From: Leishmania martiniquensis
Taxonomy: Eukaryota > Euglenozoa > Kinetoplastea > Trypanosomatida > Trypanosomatidae
NCBI RefSeq assembly: GCF_017916325.1
Contig: NC_090151.1
Location: 602,501 to 666,500, forward strand
Direction: 5' to 3'
Length of the DNA stretch: 64,000 nt
The position numbers and the translations under genes were made by a program. Of the stretch, positions 11,026-23,100 are shown piece by piece (positions within the stretch are counted from its first letter, which is position 1; each line of letters starts with the position of its first letter). The notes under the pieces are model-generated. The model saw only the letters and a list, made by a program, of their open reading frames with translations. It was not told where the DNA came from and did not search any database.

Positions 11026-12128
11026 GGCGCAGGGGTAGGGAAGGAATAGAGGGATGGGGAGGGGAGGGGGGGTTGCCGCGTAAGACGAATGGAGGATAGA
11101 GGGAGAGGGAGGTAATAGTACACGTGAAAAAAAACAAGAAGAGGGGCGACGCAGCTGGCCTTTGCAAAGGCTCCAAGTTCTGTGGGGAGGTAGATTGGCG
11201 GAGAGTAGTTCAGGAATAAAAGATAGCCTAGCGAAGTTCGCGTGCTGCGAACAACTGATGCTGCCTTGGGTGAGCAGGCACAGGAGACGCAATGTGCGTC
11301 GCGCCACACGCACAATGTCGACTGTAAATGCAGACAGAAACCCGTAGAGCTGAACAGAGATTAAAAAACACAACTCGCTGTATATGTGTGTGTGTATCGC
11401 CGTCTCATTGCTGTGCCGAACACGGAGAGAGCGAGAGAAAGGAGGCGTAAGCGGGCGAGTCGCCGTGTGTGTGTGTGTGTGAGGGGGGCGACGATGTATG
11501 ATGACGCACAAAAAAAGCACAGATTGAGAGAAAAGAGAACCGTCGGTGGTAAGAGCGGTGAGAAGAGTAGTGCCGCAGCGACTGCACGCAAACTGTGCAG
11601 ATCATAACAGCACAGGGGTTGGGGGGAGGAGGAGGGGGGTGTACGCCTTAGGGTCTGAAGGCTCTCCATGGACTCACCCATCCTTCTATACCCCTCTTGC
11701 TCGCGTGCCTCAGCAGAAGAGGGAAAGGGGAAGGCGAAAAAAAAAAGAATAGCCTGCAGGCATAGTTGCCTTCGTGTCGCTCACCCGTTCTGCGGCACGA
11801 TTTCGCCAACGGTGGCTTGACCGCATGCCCTGCTCGGGGGGGGGAGGAGGGGAGGGGAAGCAGGAATGTCTGTCCATGCGTTGTTTTTATTGCTCGTTGC
11901 GCTCTTATTTGTCCTTTTAGTACGCGTGTGCACGCCTGCGTGTTTGTGAGGGCGCGGTGCAAAATGTTAGAGAGAGAAAGGGGGGAAGGGAAGACTCCGA
12001 CGCATAGGTGCGATAGTGTGTCGGCGTCGGTTACACGACCAGTGGGCCAGCAACGCGCATATTCCCCCCCCTACGGCGTCTCTTCCCCGGAAGGAACAAA
12101 GCGAAAAGGGCACACCGCCATGCGCACC
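11026..12128. other. Spacer with GT/CA and G-rich runs
   Basis: This runs from the 5' side of the TraB-like gene to the 3' end of the next minus-strand gene. On the minus strand it has pyrimidine-rich stretches (about 11030-11110) suited to trans-splicing. GT repeats occur at about 11385-11395 and 11465-11482. No gene is seen. Confidence 0.45.
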
Positions 12129-13850
12129 CTAAACAAAGCGGCGCACCTTGGGAATGAGTGCAGTCGACAAGCGGCGCTGATGCTCTGCCCTGAGCTGAGT
12201 GAGGGCCCTCAGTCTCTGCTCCAGCACCAACGCGGACTCGCTTGTGAGGCCATCAATGTTGCGCGTTATCAGCTCCTGAACAGCAGCCGCAACGGCGGCG
12301 TCCTGAAAAGCAGTACTGCCCAGAGTGTTCGCCTGCTCAAGGAGCTGAAGCAGCTGGGCCAGGGAAAGGGCCTTCATGTTGGCGATCAGCTTGCTCGACA
12401 CCAGCTGCAATACCCGACGCGACTGAGGCAGCAAGCGCAGCAACTGCACGGTAGTGTCCTTTCCTGTCCTGCGGCACGGATCACCGCCGTCCACGCTACC
12501 GCCCAGTGCCAGCTGCTCCACGGCGTTGACGTAGAGCTCCACAATCTCGAGCTGCGACACCACAGATAGGTAGGTAGACGCACTGTCAAGCATCTCGGCA
12601 AGCTGGGCCGACAGCCCGTCTCCAACACGCTGCAGCGCAGAGAGGCTTTGGGCAGCTTGCTCGATCTCCATTACGCGCTGGCGCGCAGCGGGCAGCGACG
12701 ATGATGACAATAGAGGAGGAGTGGGCACCAAAGCAGCGCGGGAGGGAGAGTCGTGCAACGCGGCGGCGGCATCGACCGATAACGCTGCACCAGGTGGGAG
12801 TGCTGGTGGTCGCGACGCCCGGAGCTCTGCAGACAAGATGGAAAGGGAGACTAGGCCCTCGACGTACACACTGAAAACCGCCAGCAGCTCATCAGGCGTG
12901 AAGTCCGTCGATAGAAACAGCGCCCGACTGGCCATCTGCTGCGCCAGCTCGAGCGCGAGCGAGTGGGTGCCGCGGACCGCCGAGAATAGCATCGCTGTTG
13001 AGCGGGGGCACGTGCGAGACATGTCACGCGTAAACGCACTGAGCAGGCGCCGTTGCAACGCTTCCGAGGAAATAAAATCCGCTCTGCCCGCACTGACCTC
13101 CTCTTGAAGGCACGTGTAAAGCACAGCAACGTCCATACACTCCAGCTCCTCAAGGTGGCTCAGCGCACGCTGTCGAACACCCTCCATGGTTGCAAGGAGA
13201 CGGAATCGCACAGCTGCCGGAACAACGCTCCATGTATCCAGCACCTCAACGCATTGGGCAGGGCTAATATCCTCCAGGTGCTTCGTCAGGTCGCGCAGGG
13301 CCGCCTCCGTCAGCTCCGGTGGCGTCTCGGCGGTACAGGCACGGCACACCGCCAGGCACTCCTCGGTAGTCAGGTCTGGCACGAGGGGGACGAGCTCCAA
13401 AGCCACGCGGCGATACAGCTCGCTCTCTTGCTGGCCGAGCTGCGGCATACAAGTGAAAAGCGCGACCAGCTCGACCGCCTCCATCCCCTCTAGCTGCAGG
13501 AAGAGCTCCGCCAGAATTCGGTCTACCTGGGTCGCATCCCAGAAGCCGAAGAACGCAGCACATTGCAGCACCATGACCATGTCACCGAGACGGGCGGCAC
13601 GCAGGTCGCACAATTTGCCCGTGAAGTACTTGTACTCGCCTCGAAGCAGATTGCGCTCGTGGGAGTCGCGCGTGTCTTCGTAGCGGGACTTGACCCGAGC
13701 CATTCGTCGCGATATCTCGCCCAGCGGCACCGGACGCTCTGAGAGGAGGTAGTTGCGCTTGGAGTGTTCCAACTCTGTCAGGCTACTCTGGCGCCAGAAG
13801 ACGTACCCGGGTGTCCTCTTGCTAAGCCAGCATGAAGAGCGCTGAAGCAT
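12129..13850 (-). CDS. Mitochondrial helical-repeat protein (kinetoplastid-type), putative
   Basis: This encodes 573 residues from the ATG with first base 13850. That start was chosen because it begins MLQRSSCWLSKRTPGYVFW, a basic, hydroxylated, acid-free leader typical of mitochondrial import; the 62 codons open upstream lack it. From about residue 60 to 400 the protein is a string of Leu-rich helices with repeated 'L...L.....A..C' spacing (for example VMVLQCAAFFGFWDATQVD and ELVALFTCMPQLGQQ). The C-terminal third is helical and Ala/Leu/Gln-rich. The style matches the large kinetoplastid set of organelle RNA-binding or mitoribosome-associated repeat proteins (PPR-like or FAST-kinase-like helical arrays). 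No catalytic motif is visible. Mitochondrial location is likely; an RNA-related role is inferred. Confidence 0.85.
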   Translation of the reverse strand: MLQRSSCWLSKRTPGYVFWRQSSLTELEHSKRNYLLSERPVPLGEISRRMARVKSRYEDTRDSHERNLLRGEYKYFTGKLCDLRAARLGDMVMVLQCAAFFGFWDATQVDRILAELFLQLEGMEAVELVALFTCMPQLGQQESELYRRVALELVPLVPDLTTEECLAVCRACTAETPPELTEAALRDLTKHLEDISPAQCVEVLDTWSVVPAAVRFRLLATMEGVRQRALSHLEELECMDVAVLYTCLQEEVSAGRADFISSEALQRRLLSAFTRDMSRTCPRSTAMLFSAVRGTHSLALELAQQMASRALFLSTDFTPDELLAVFSVYVEGLVSLSILSAELRASRPPALPPGAALSVDAAAALHDSPSRAALVPTPPLLSSSSLPAARQRVMEIEQAAQSLSALQRVGDGLSAQLAEMLDSASTYLSVVSQLEIVELYVNAVEQLALGGSVDGGDPCRRTGKDTTVQLLRLLPQSRRVLQLVSSKLIANMKALSLAQLLQLLEQANTLGSTAFQDAAVAAAVQELITRNIDGLTSESALVLEQRLRALTQLRAEHQRRLSTALIPKVRRFV

Positions 13851-14380
13851 CGCGTGAGGCTCGTCCCGTGCCTGTGCGTGTGGGCACAAGCACGTCTGCG
13901 ACTGCGCTATGCAAAAGAGGAGGGGATGCTCGGGACAGCTTGGCGGCAGGCGAGTGAGGGACGAATAGGGAAAGTGACCGGGGGTGAGCTCTGCGCGAGC
14001 GTAGACAACAAAGGTGAAGGCGAGGGGAATGAGCACAGCCGCTAACGCAGACGTGTTGATGGCCCTTGCACGGTCATTGCTATCGGTGGTCTTGGACGTG
14101 ATTCAAGCGCGCAGAGGGACGGTTGACCAAAGGAAGGAGAAGTGTGGTGGGGAGGGGCGGAAGTGTCGATGAGGTGTGAGAGAGGGTGTGAAGGCGAGGC
14201 CGGCGCAACAGCAAGAGGCGACACAACACTGTGTAGCGGTGAGAGGAGGACAGGCGGCAGTGGCTTTGTGGTAAAGAGGCAGATAGGCATGTCTGTTACG
14301 AACGCCTACGGCGCACCCTCAATTTCCACGACTTCGTCCAGCCTTCGCCACCCATGGTGCTTTTTCAACTGCTCCCCCCC
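13851..14380. other. Spacer
   Basis: This is the upstream region of the mitochondrial-protein gene. Plus-strand purine runs (about 13905-13930 and 14120-14270) read as pyrimidine tracts on the coding strand. No gene is seen. Confidence 0.4.
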
Positions 14381-16670
14381 TCCCTTTCACTCTCGCCTGC
14401 ATTCAGAGAGGAGGCGTGCACTCCAGTGGTGATTCGATTCGCGGTGAGCTGCTCTTCCGCCACACAGAATCAGCTGTACGCGTGGCGCAGATCCTGTCCT
14501 TCCCGTTCTGCGCAGGGAAATGCCGCCAGCGAAAGCCTTCGTAGGCGCTCTCTGCCCGCGGTCGTCAAAGTGCCAACGTTGTTGCAGCCCACGATCGATG
14601 ATCGGTGCCCGCGGCAGAGCGGATAACCCCTCAGACGTGGCGCCCAGCTGCGCTACGCCGCTGGGCGCCTGGGAGGGGGGGGGCACCGAACGCAAAGCGC
14701 TGGAATACAGCGGGCAAAGACGGTGCAGTACCTGCCACCTGCCCATGCTCCGTTGGCAGGTAGAGAAGGAAATAGCGACGGAACGCGCGGGTGAACCTGA
14801 AGGCGACTCAGGCATTCAAGCAGAAATATGCGGGCATCCAGCGCGTCAAGCACATCACAGCGCGCGAGCGCACGTAACGCGAGTCAGCCCCGCTTCGCTG
14901 TCGTGCTTGAGCGGGCCGCCACAAGCTGCATTCTGGGCTGCACCTCAGGCCCGGCAGCGTACGAGAGCTTCATGAAAGTGGATCACGCAGCTCCGCCAGC
15001 AAGGTCTGCAAGGCTTGGGTGCGCGTCACCTGATACCGGCGCAGTGCCTCACACGTCAGCAGCCCAAGAAGTGGTGGCAGCATGCACCTGTCAAAGAGGC
15101 CACCAGCCTTTGGGCGGCTGTACTCGTCCAAAAAGGGCTGGAGTAACGAGTCCTCATATGGGCTCAAAGTTGCCTCGAAAAGCTGCCCAAGGCGCCGTGC
15201 ACAGCGCTTTGCAGCCTATTTGTGGATGTACGTGATGACTTCCTGACGCACTTGCGGCGCTGAGGCTGCAGAAGCAGCAGCTCATGTGGCCACCAAGATC
15301 ACCGATGGGGGCGGTGGTGGGGAAGGCGACGGCGAGCATTGACGGCTAGCCGGCGAGGTGCCAGCACGTACCTGGAGGCTCTCGAGCTCTGCTAAGAGAG
15401 TAAGTAGCGTACAAGCAAGGAGCGATGAAGGTGGAGCCGGCGCTGCTGCAACAACAGCCTGCGCTGTCGGCAAGCAGCGTCCCCTCTCCATGGTTTGCGT
15501 TTTGAGAAATTACCTCTGCGGCGGTGGGACCGGTGCGCTGTCCTGTAAAGGGTTGACACTGACCCAGACTGCAACTATCATTGAGCTGGGCAGCAACATC
15601 TCACGCCACCCGCCCTCGTCACGCTGCACAAATCCGTCCAGCGTGCACTTCCTTCGATGAGAGAAGGACGTCTAAGGGAGCACTACTGTGCCGGTGAGGG
15701 GTCGTGCGCCGTTGTTCTCATCACTGCAGAAGGCGCAGAGAAAAGGCTGACTCATGGCGCGCGTGCCTCACGGTCCGCAAGGGCGGAGATGGCTTTATCA
15801 AGCTGACGTAGAGACACAGGGGTACCAGAGGACGACTGGGAAGAAACCGCGGCCTGTACCCACACCCCAGTGCAGAGAGGCTTCGGCGGCATGAGGCTCG
15901 CTCAGGAGAGTACTCAGTCGGATGTAGCGCAGAGGTCTTTATGCCCTCGCGGCCAGCCAGCGTCGCAAACTATGCTGTCCACAGTGGTGCCTCCGTAGCC
16001 AGATGCGCTACGATCACGGCCTTCTCACGGATGGTGAGCGCCAGCGCAGCATCGTCGTCCTCGCTGCTTCCCTCAAGAAACTCTTCAGCAGCCATGGCTG
16101 CCCACTGGCGCCGGTATTGCTTCAGCTCGATGGCTACACTATCCTTTGTCTGCACAGCCGCTGACTGCCGCATCTTCGTTACAGCCGTGTCTGAGTACTT
16201 GGTGCCCACAGCGAACTGCAGCTCCCGCTCCAGTAACGAACTGCTGCGCTGCGCTGCGGTAGCGCAAATACTTCAATGCAGTTACTAAACCCAGCGCCAC
16301 TTCGGCCGGGCAACTTGCTACTGCTACTGCCACTGCCTCGCCTCTAATATTGCCACAGCACTTGGATTGGTACCCCGTTCACGCCCTTGAATAAACGCCG
16401 CCAACTCCACTGTTTTGCGCATGCTGAGGAGGCAATTCACCTCTGACGCGAGTACAGCGTTCACGGGTACAGCAACTTTACTGCGGAGCCCCGTGGGCGC
16501 GCCCGAAAAAACAGCTGTCGTTCGCAGGAGTCCTGCCGTCATCACCGCGCCCATACGGATCCGCCTCTCAGCGCTTCGCTCACCTCGACAGGAACTCCTC
16601 TGCCGGGATCGCGAGCACGTCCATCCTCGCTACGAGCTCCAAAAGAATGCGCGCCCGTGTTTTGGCGGCA
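14381..16670 (-). pseudogene. Decayed minus-strand gene with scattered protein-like fragments
   Basis: Several minus-strand fragments read like one protein broken by stops and frameshifts. In order of transcription: about 16583-16657 ends LVARMDVLAIPAEEFLSR then TGA; 16324-16480 contains AVPVNAVLASEVNCLLSMRK and GRERGTNPSAVAILEARQ then a stop; 15970-16230 contains TKMRQSAAVQTKDSVAIEL and EEFLEGSSEDDDAALAL; near 15370-15420 is LLTLLAELESLQVRAG; 14970-15167 contains FDRCMLPPLLGLLTCEALRR. The pieces have normal amino-acid balance, unlike the low-complexity shadow frames nearby, and they alternate between frames. The fragments at 16324 and 15970 share a frame but stops separate them. I recognise no family. 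The extent is approximate and more than one relic could be present. Confidence 0.55.
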
Positions 16671-18256
16671 GGGCTTGCCGCTGCCGGAACAGGGGCTCGG
16701 GATGGGGCCGCATCAGCGCCGCCGCTGGAGCCCCTCCGCAGGCTGGGGAGAACTCGCCCATCCATGTACTGCGCATGGCGAGAGCCTGTGCGACATTTGT
16801 ACGAAGAGGCAATCGTGCAAGATTGCTTGGGCCTATTCTCTGCTTGGCTGTGTCGCTGGTGTACACCCATAGGGAAGGGGGAGGGAGTGGCCTGATAAGA
16901 CGCAGAGAAACAAAAAGCGGGTCTATTCGCGCCCATTTAACCTGCTGTTGCTGCGTGGGGCGCGCCAGCACGTGCACTGGTATGAGCGTGCCATTCACGT
17001 GTGTGCTAACGCGCTGTGTGCGTCCTCTCGGCAAGCGAAACGGGAGAAAGAAAGGTGCCAGAGGGGTACAAGGGTGGAGCAGGGACAATAGATGAAGACG
17101 AGTGGGACCACCTGCGGCCATGCCGCCCCTCCTTCTCGCTTCAAGGCGGTGCAGTCAGTGGAGCGACAGGCGAGCCGAAACGAGGTATAACCAGGAGAGG
17201 CGTAGGCATCGCTCCCCTTTCCTCTGGCCACTGCGTCACTTGCCAGCAATGCGCTTCCTCACAGGGCATATACGCGCAGGTGCGCCACTGGCACGGCAAG
17301 CAGAGGGTAGTAGCGCACACTCGGCGGCGGCAGACGCGGGGGCCAGAGAAAGAGGGGCCCCTCTCGGACCCTTTCTGAGGACCTTTTTCTTCCCCTCTTT
17401 CTCCTCCCTTGCTGTCGCCGCCGGAGATCAACCATCGCTTCGGAAGAGACAAGGCAAGAAGGGCCGGCACTTGTGAGCAAGCGTGTCTCTTCTCTCTGCC
17501 CCTGATGGGTAAGTGGCTGAATGCGCGCTTGCTTCGCTGGCTGGTTTGGTGGGATGAACCTCCCCCCAGAGGAGCATCACTCAACCACAGACGCATCCAC
17601 TCAGCAGTGCTCATCAACGCGAAACGAAGCGAAGCACAAGAGAGAAGGCTGGAAGGCAAAAAAAACGGAAGAGGGCGGAGTGGAGGAAAGATGAGAGAGA
17701 GAAGTCGGGATGAGGGGCGGATGATGTGCTCTCTGCGCATCAGCACTGATGCAAGTCTCGCCCCTCCCCCCACCTTCTTCTCATAGAAGGTCAAACACAG
17801 AGGCATACATGTCAGCCTTTCCCGAGAGACTCTCGCTTTCTCCATCGCTCGTTTACATCCATGACATCGAGCCCGACAAACGAAGGGGCGGCGTGAGAAA
17901 AATAAAGAAAGGAGGGAGAGAGAACGAGGCAGAGGGAGTACAAACAGACGAAATGACGGCGGAGTGGCAAACCGCAATGACATCCGCACCGAGCGGAGGT
18001 GACAGGCGCCCTTCACTGCTATTTCACCAGCGAAGAGCATTGCGCGCAAAACAAACGAAGAGGGAATGGTGGTACGGGAGAAGCGCAGCGGTAGAGAACG
18101 CGGAGCACACGTACACGCAGAGGTAAGCGCAACAGCGGGACACAACGGCAGCAGCGTCGCCAAGTTGTTGTGTGGCACAAACGCAGTGAAACACATTAGG
18201 CGCATATTCGCCAGTTTAACTTTGCTTCGCTTTTGCCTTTTCTCTTTATGGAGGTC
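16671..18256. other. Spacer, no supported gene
   Basis: The stretch is composed of CT-rich and GA-rich runs (about 17380-17480 and 17640-17720). A 354-codon minus frame at 17141-18205 crosses it but is dominated by Ser/Leu/Pro/Arg with no domain and is judged to be low-complexity shadow. Confidence 0.45.
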
Positions 18257-18598
18257 TTACCGTAATGTCAGGGCTGGTGAGATGCCATCACGGGTGGACG
18301 CCAGAAGCTTCTGCTGCGTCTGCATAGAGCCGGTGGTGTCAAAAAACTGCATGCAGAAGATGCAAATCTCCTCTCGCTTGTACAGTTGCGACGGCGGCGG
18401 CATACGGTCACCACGACGAACTTCTATTCCCCATTTCTGGCGAAGCTCTAAGATGGACTTGTGCGTGATGGCTCCAGGTAGCTCGTTCACGTAGAAAGTC
18501 TGGGTGCACAGAGCACACTTCTTGCGCTTCTGAAGCCCCTGGCGCACTCGGAGGCTGAGCTCCTCTTCCGTAGGCACTTCCTTCGTCTTCTGCAACAT
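18257..18598 (-). CDS. Small conserved-looking protein with paired CxxC motifs
   Basis: This encodes 113 residues from the ATG with first base 18598. It has two CxxC pairs, Cys28-Cys31 (KKCALCTQTF) and Cys79-Cys82 (EEICIFCMQFF), about 48 residues apart, which together would make one four-cysteine zinc site. Between them lies a basic helical stretch including THKSILELRQKWGIEV and a proline-rich turn (RMPPPSQLY). There is no signal peptide or membrane segment, and the composition is not low complexity, so the ORF is taken as real despite its size. It stands alone between a decayed gene and the TIMELESS homologue on the same strand. The protein may be a small zinc-binding adaptor; I cannot name the family. 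Confidence 0.75.
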   Translation of the reverse strand: MLQKTKEVPTEEELSLRVRQGLQKRKKCALCTQTFYVNELPGAITHKSILELRQKWGIEVRRGDRMPPPSQLYKREEICIFCMQFFDTTGSMQTQQKLLASTRDGISPALTLR

Positions 18599-19379
18599 CG
18601 AGAGTATTACACCGGGTGTTGGTGTGGTAAACCTCCTTGTGAGCGCCCAGTCAATCTAAGGAAGATCAATGGAGCAGTTAATGTGGAGCAGGGCCCCTGC
18701 CGTTCTACGGCTATTGGGGGTTGGGGGGGAGAGGTTGGAGCTTGGGCGTGCGCAGGTGCGTGTGCTCGCATGCAGGTATGCTGTCACTGTTGGTTGCCTA
18801 TGGAGGGGGGGCGTCGTTGAGCAAAGTAAAGGAAACGTGAAAGCAAACACACATAAAAGAGTGGCACGACGCGGCGTGAAGAGATGAAGGGAGCTGCGAG
18901 GACGGAAAAGACGGCGAAACGGGGGCGTACATGCATGAGTGCACGCGTGTTACGGGTGCTGAGGAGCGATATGTCCTCACGCTCTCGCTTACCTTTTTAC
19001 CCATGCACTGCGCGCTGGAGGGTTGCGAGTGAAAAAAAAAACGGGAGAAAATCCGCTTTCTCATTTCCTTTGCTGCTTCTGCGATCTCGCAAACAATGCG
19101 CGAGAGAGCTCCGTGAACATGCCGGATACTCTGGCGGCGACCTCTCTGCCTCGACGCCTCCCACCTCCCCCCGGGAAGGGAGACGATTTGACTGCCGGCT
19201 GATTCTTCCCTGGGGACCCATTACGCTGGCTTTGCTTTGCTTTCCTCGCTATGTGGTGTCTACCTGAAAGCGATTCTATGCAGGTAATGACAAAGAGAGA
19301 CGGCGTACCTGACAATGGCGTAGAGGATTTCTGCCCCACTTGAATGTGCCTGCAACGATGAATTTTTTTTCCGAGCGAA
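18599..19379. other. Spacer
   Basis: No gene is seen. The stretch contains a G-run near 18715-18730, purine-rich DNA at about 18880-18920 and an A-run at 19033-19042. It precedes repeat copy 2. Confidence 0.4.
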
Positions 19380-19879
19380 CCCATTCTCCTACACACATAA
19401 TGATGGGTATTCCGCTCGGCCCCCCCTCCCCCTGAGGCCTGCTGGGCAGGCCCATCGCATACCGCAATGCAGCCGTCAACATGCGCTACAACAGCGCCCG
19501 CTCAGTCGCCTGAGCACGGCCTCCGCCTCAAGCTCGACTCGGCCGCCTCGAAGGTCGCCGCGCAGCCTCGCCCGTCATGCGAGTCGCTGCGTGACGCGCA
19601 ACTCCACCTCGGGCGTGGCTCACGCTCTTCACCACCAGCAGGCGGCGGGAGCCGGGTGGGATACGTTCGAGTCACGCTGGCGCTTCGCCCACCGTCTCGA
19701 TGGCACAAGCACGTTCGGTGTTTCAGCTCGCTTCGACGCATCGCCGTCCAAGGCATGGCCACTGACACCACTAGCGATACTCCGCTCTGCCTTTGTTGCG
19801 GTGTGAGCACTTCACCCTGCACCGCCACCAGATCGGGTGGCTCGGCATACGGCAGGGGGGGAGAGAGGGGAGGGGGAGG
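19380..19879 (+). repeat. 0.5 kb dispersed repeat, copy 2, with downstream A-tract
   Basis: This is the second copy of the unit at 8323-8821, in the same orientation and nearly identical over 500 bases. The upstream flank (a T-run at 19362-19369, then ccgagcgaa) differs from that of copy 1. About 115 bases past the shared part lies a run of nine A (19994-20002), which may be the poly(A) tail of a plus-oriented retroposon whose 3' part is not shared with copy 1. It sits on the 3' side of the TIMELESS homologue gene and, if transcribed with it, would lie antisense in its 3' UTR. Confidence 0.85.
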
Positions 19880-20151
19880 AGGAGAACTGCATGGCATGCC
19901 CCCACAGAGTGAGCACTGAACCCCTGAGATATCACGCAGCGGTGTGTGCTCTCGCACATCAGGAACCTCGAGCCGTCCGAGGGCAATAAAGGCAAAAAAA
20001 AACGGTCATCAGCAGATCGTACGTGTTGGTGGTGTACGCTGTGAAATTGCTGTAGACAGTGTAAGAGAGAAGAACGGGAGAGACTTCTGAATTTCTTCAG
20101 CCGCCAGCGTGTTTACCACGGAGCCTAACAGGGCGTCGCCAGGGTAACCTT

Positions 20152-23100
20152 CTAGGCTTGTATGGCAGCTGCCGCATCCTCACACTCAGAGTTCTCCGTG
20201 GCGGGCTCGTAGCCGATTCCGCTGGTGTCACCTTCCTTCCTAGGAGAGGAATCGGATACTTCGCGCCGCCAGCGCTTTTTATAGCCATGACGGTGGTGAT
20301 CGTCCCTCCTTGATGGTCGCTTACCCTTCCTATTGGCACCCTCCGCTGCAGGGTTCGGACCAGGCACCACTTGTGCGTCGCCATCCTCGATGTCGGGAGA
20401 GGCATCGGAGCCATGTAGCTCGTTTGCGTCGTTATCGGGCGTCGCCGTTGAACGCCCGTGGTGGGCCATGACGCTTGTGGGGTGTGTGGCCAGGGGCGCG
20501 GCCACACTGGACCCTTCCTGCTGCGCGTCAGGGGCGCCTGCAGTAGGAAGCGGCATTGCTGTGTAGCTCATCAGATGCGGCATCCCTTTTTCCTCGATGT
20601 ATGTGTAGTCGAGTGTGCTCAGAGTGAACAACGCGCGTGTGCAACGCAGCGAAACCTCAAAGCCGAGATAGGACTCTGCGCCGCTCAGCATGCCGCTCTC
20701 CGCCTCATGTGAAAGCACTGGGGCGGCACAGGCATCCTGCGCTTTTGCGAAAGGCGGGTTGAAAAAGTCGTAGACGATGCGATCACACACGGCATAAAGT
20801 GGGCCGTGGGTTTTCTCGCCATTGGTGAGAACCTCCCTCATCAGCAGCAGAAATGCAACGTTAAAGAAGGCGCTCTCACAGCCATTACGCACCAACGTGT
20901 TCATCAGGAATGTCAGTGCGATGTTAACATCCGCAGTGTTCACGCGCCAGTGGCGCAGAGTAGAGTGAACAACGCTAATGTTCTTTGGCGACGCCAGACG
21001 ATGAAAAAAACCGTTGATGGCCACCTCCCGCTCAGAGCTGATTGTCGATAGGGCGGTGCGGCCACTTGAGGCGATAGAGGGAGGTCGCGCTTCTGATGTG
21101 GCCCTCTCCGGCCGCCCCAACCCGTCAGCGTCCACAGAGGCGCCACCATCGCCTGACTCCAATGCCACTTCGGGAAGATTTACAGCTACAAGGGGCACCT
21201 CGTGCTCCTCACCGAAACGTTGGCTCCGCGCACTCGCTTTCCCGTCGGACCGTCTAGCGTCCTCATCGCTCGTTTCGTCATCTATCATGTCCTTCATGTC
21301 CTCAATCATCTCCTCATGCAGGCCCTCCAAAGCAGCTGAGTTGACGCTCTCGGTGTCGTCTTGGTTGCCTTCACCGCCTGCATCAGCCGCCTCCTTCACA
21401 GACAATGTCTTGTGCTTTTTCGACCGCTTCGGAAGAAGAAGATTCCCTTTGTAGCTGCATTTCTCCACCAGCTGAAACACTGAAAACGTGAACAGCGTAA
21501 AAACTTGCGCTCTGTGAATAGCCATCACCCGACTTGAGTATTCCGAGAGCAAGCCGAACACAAGCTTGATATTCTCTTCCTTGTAAAGGACAGAGGACGC
21601 CAAGGCGTGCGCAGCGACCTGCACAACAGGATCGGCAGCCATCTCGCCCTGCAGCAGCAATTGCAGGATTAGAAGTATTTCTGCCAAGTATCCAACAACA
21701 ATCGTCACATCCTCACGTCGACGGATGTCTTTGCAATCGAGAAAGCAGCGCAGTACAGAAAACCCGAGCTCCAAGTAATCCAGGGAAACAATCGATGAGA
21801 CGCTTTGCCACTGTTGAGGAAACATTACTAGGAAGGACTTCTGCTCGCTTTTCAGCTGCTCAGCAGTAATCCTGACGTACCGCAGAGCGCAGCGACATAC
21901 TGTCATGTAGTGCAGCACGTTATCCAGACTTTGGTACATCGCAGTGTCGAGAGGTGACGTGACCTCCTGCGTCTCGCCAGATCCCTTGTACCCAATGACA
22001 GTTTCCTTGTGCTCCTTTGAGGCACGCTCGACGGCTGCAGCAGTGTCTTGTAGCTTGTCGAATATCATAATGCTCAGCGGTTCGAAACCAAAGTTCAAAA
22101 AAGCGCTGATTTGATGTGAAAGATGTATCTTTGTGGGCAGCGGAAGGTTGCACTGCGGCGTGACTCCTTGGTACATGCCTTTGATAAAACGACCGCGCTT
22201 GCGCAAATCAACATCTTTCATGGCCTCAAGTGGATCCTTTCGCCGCGGCCCTAGCAACGAAAAAACAGTGCCAATGGTTCCACCTCCCCTTGCGCCCCTC
22301 GGTGAGGCACGGACAAGAATTCCATTGGAGGTAACAGCACCATTTCGGCTACGGGCTACAAAACGCCATCTGTCGCTCGTTTGCTTGCAATCACGGAACT
22401 GCTGTCGATTTAAAAGCACAGAGAGCATATGGTCCGGAGACAAGTCACCTGTGTGACCGAGTAATGTCATACGTGCGAGCTCTTCTGCAGGAACACACCA
22501 GATTATGCTTGCGATCGCCGACAGCACAAATGAGTTCCACTTCCACAGCTGCTCGTCACTTTCCAGGAGGCCATTTACTTGCCTTTGAAACTCCTGATCG
22601 AAGTCCCCGTACATCGCATCTGATGGTTTCGATGAGGACTGTGAGCTGCCATCGAGATCGATTTCGCTTTCTTCCTCAAGGTAACTCTCATTCATCGCCT
22701 GAGTCCCTTTGGGGATGCTATCACTTTCGTTCTCCTCATCCTTTTTCTGATACTCCCCCTCCCAGCTGTTCGGGGCCACATTCCTTGTGTCATCATTGGC
22801 TACCCCACCGGCACTGCCGACGCGGGAATAGTTCTGGTTTATCACAACAAGAAGGAGCTCGACGCCATGGTTTCGACAGAAAGCACCGATGATTCTCTCC
22901 GTGTCCACTGGGTTTCCCTTCAGCAAGTACGTAACGACCGTCAGAACAATTTCAAGAATAACGGTGTCTTCACGGTGCAGCTCGCCCCTCGTTCTCTTTT
23001 CAGCAACTGGCGCAATACACTGAACTAGTAACGCGAAAAACTCGTCTGTTCCGCAGCGCGCTTTTATCTTTTGGAGCATGTCATTCTGGAGAACCTCATT

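Noticed and set aside
14429..14445. tRNA-like GATTCGATTCG
   Set aside because: No cloverleaf, anticodon stem or A box in the flanking bases; no tRNA, rRNA, spliced-leader RNA or CRISPR array was found elsewhere by eye.
17141..18205. 354-codon minus-strand frame in a spacer
   Set aside because: Composition is dominated by Leu, Ser, Arg and Pro with no domain, and it overlaps CT/GA-rich low-complexity DNA; stop codons are rare there because of GC content.
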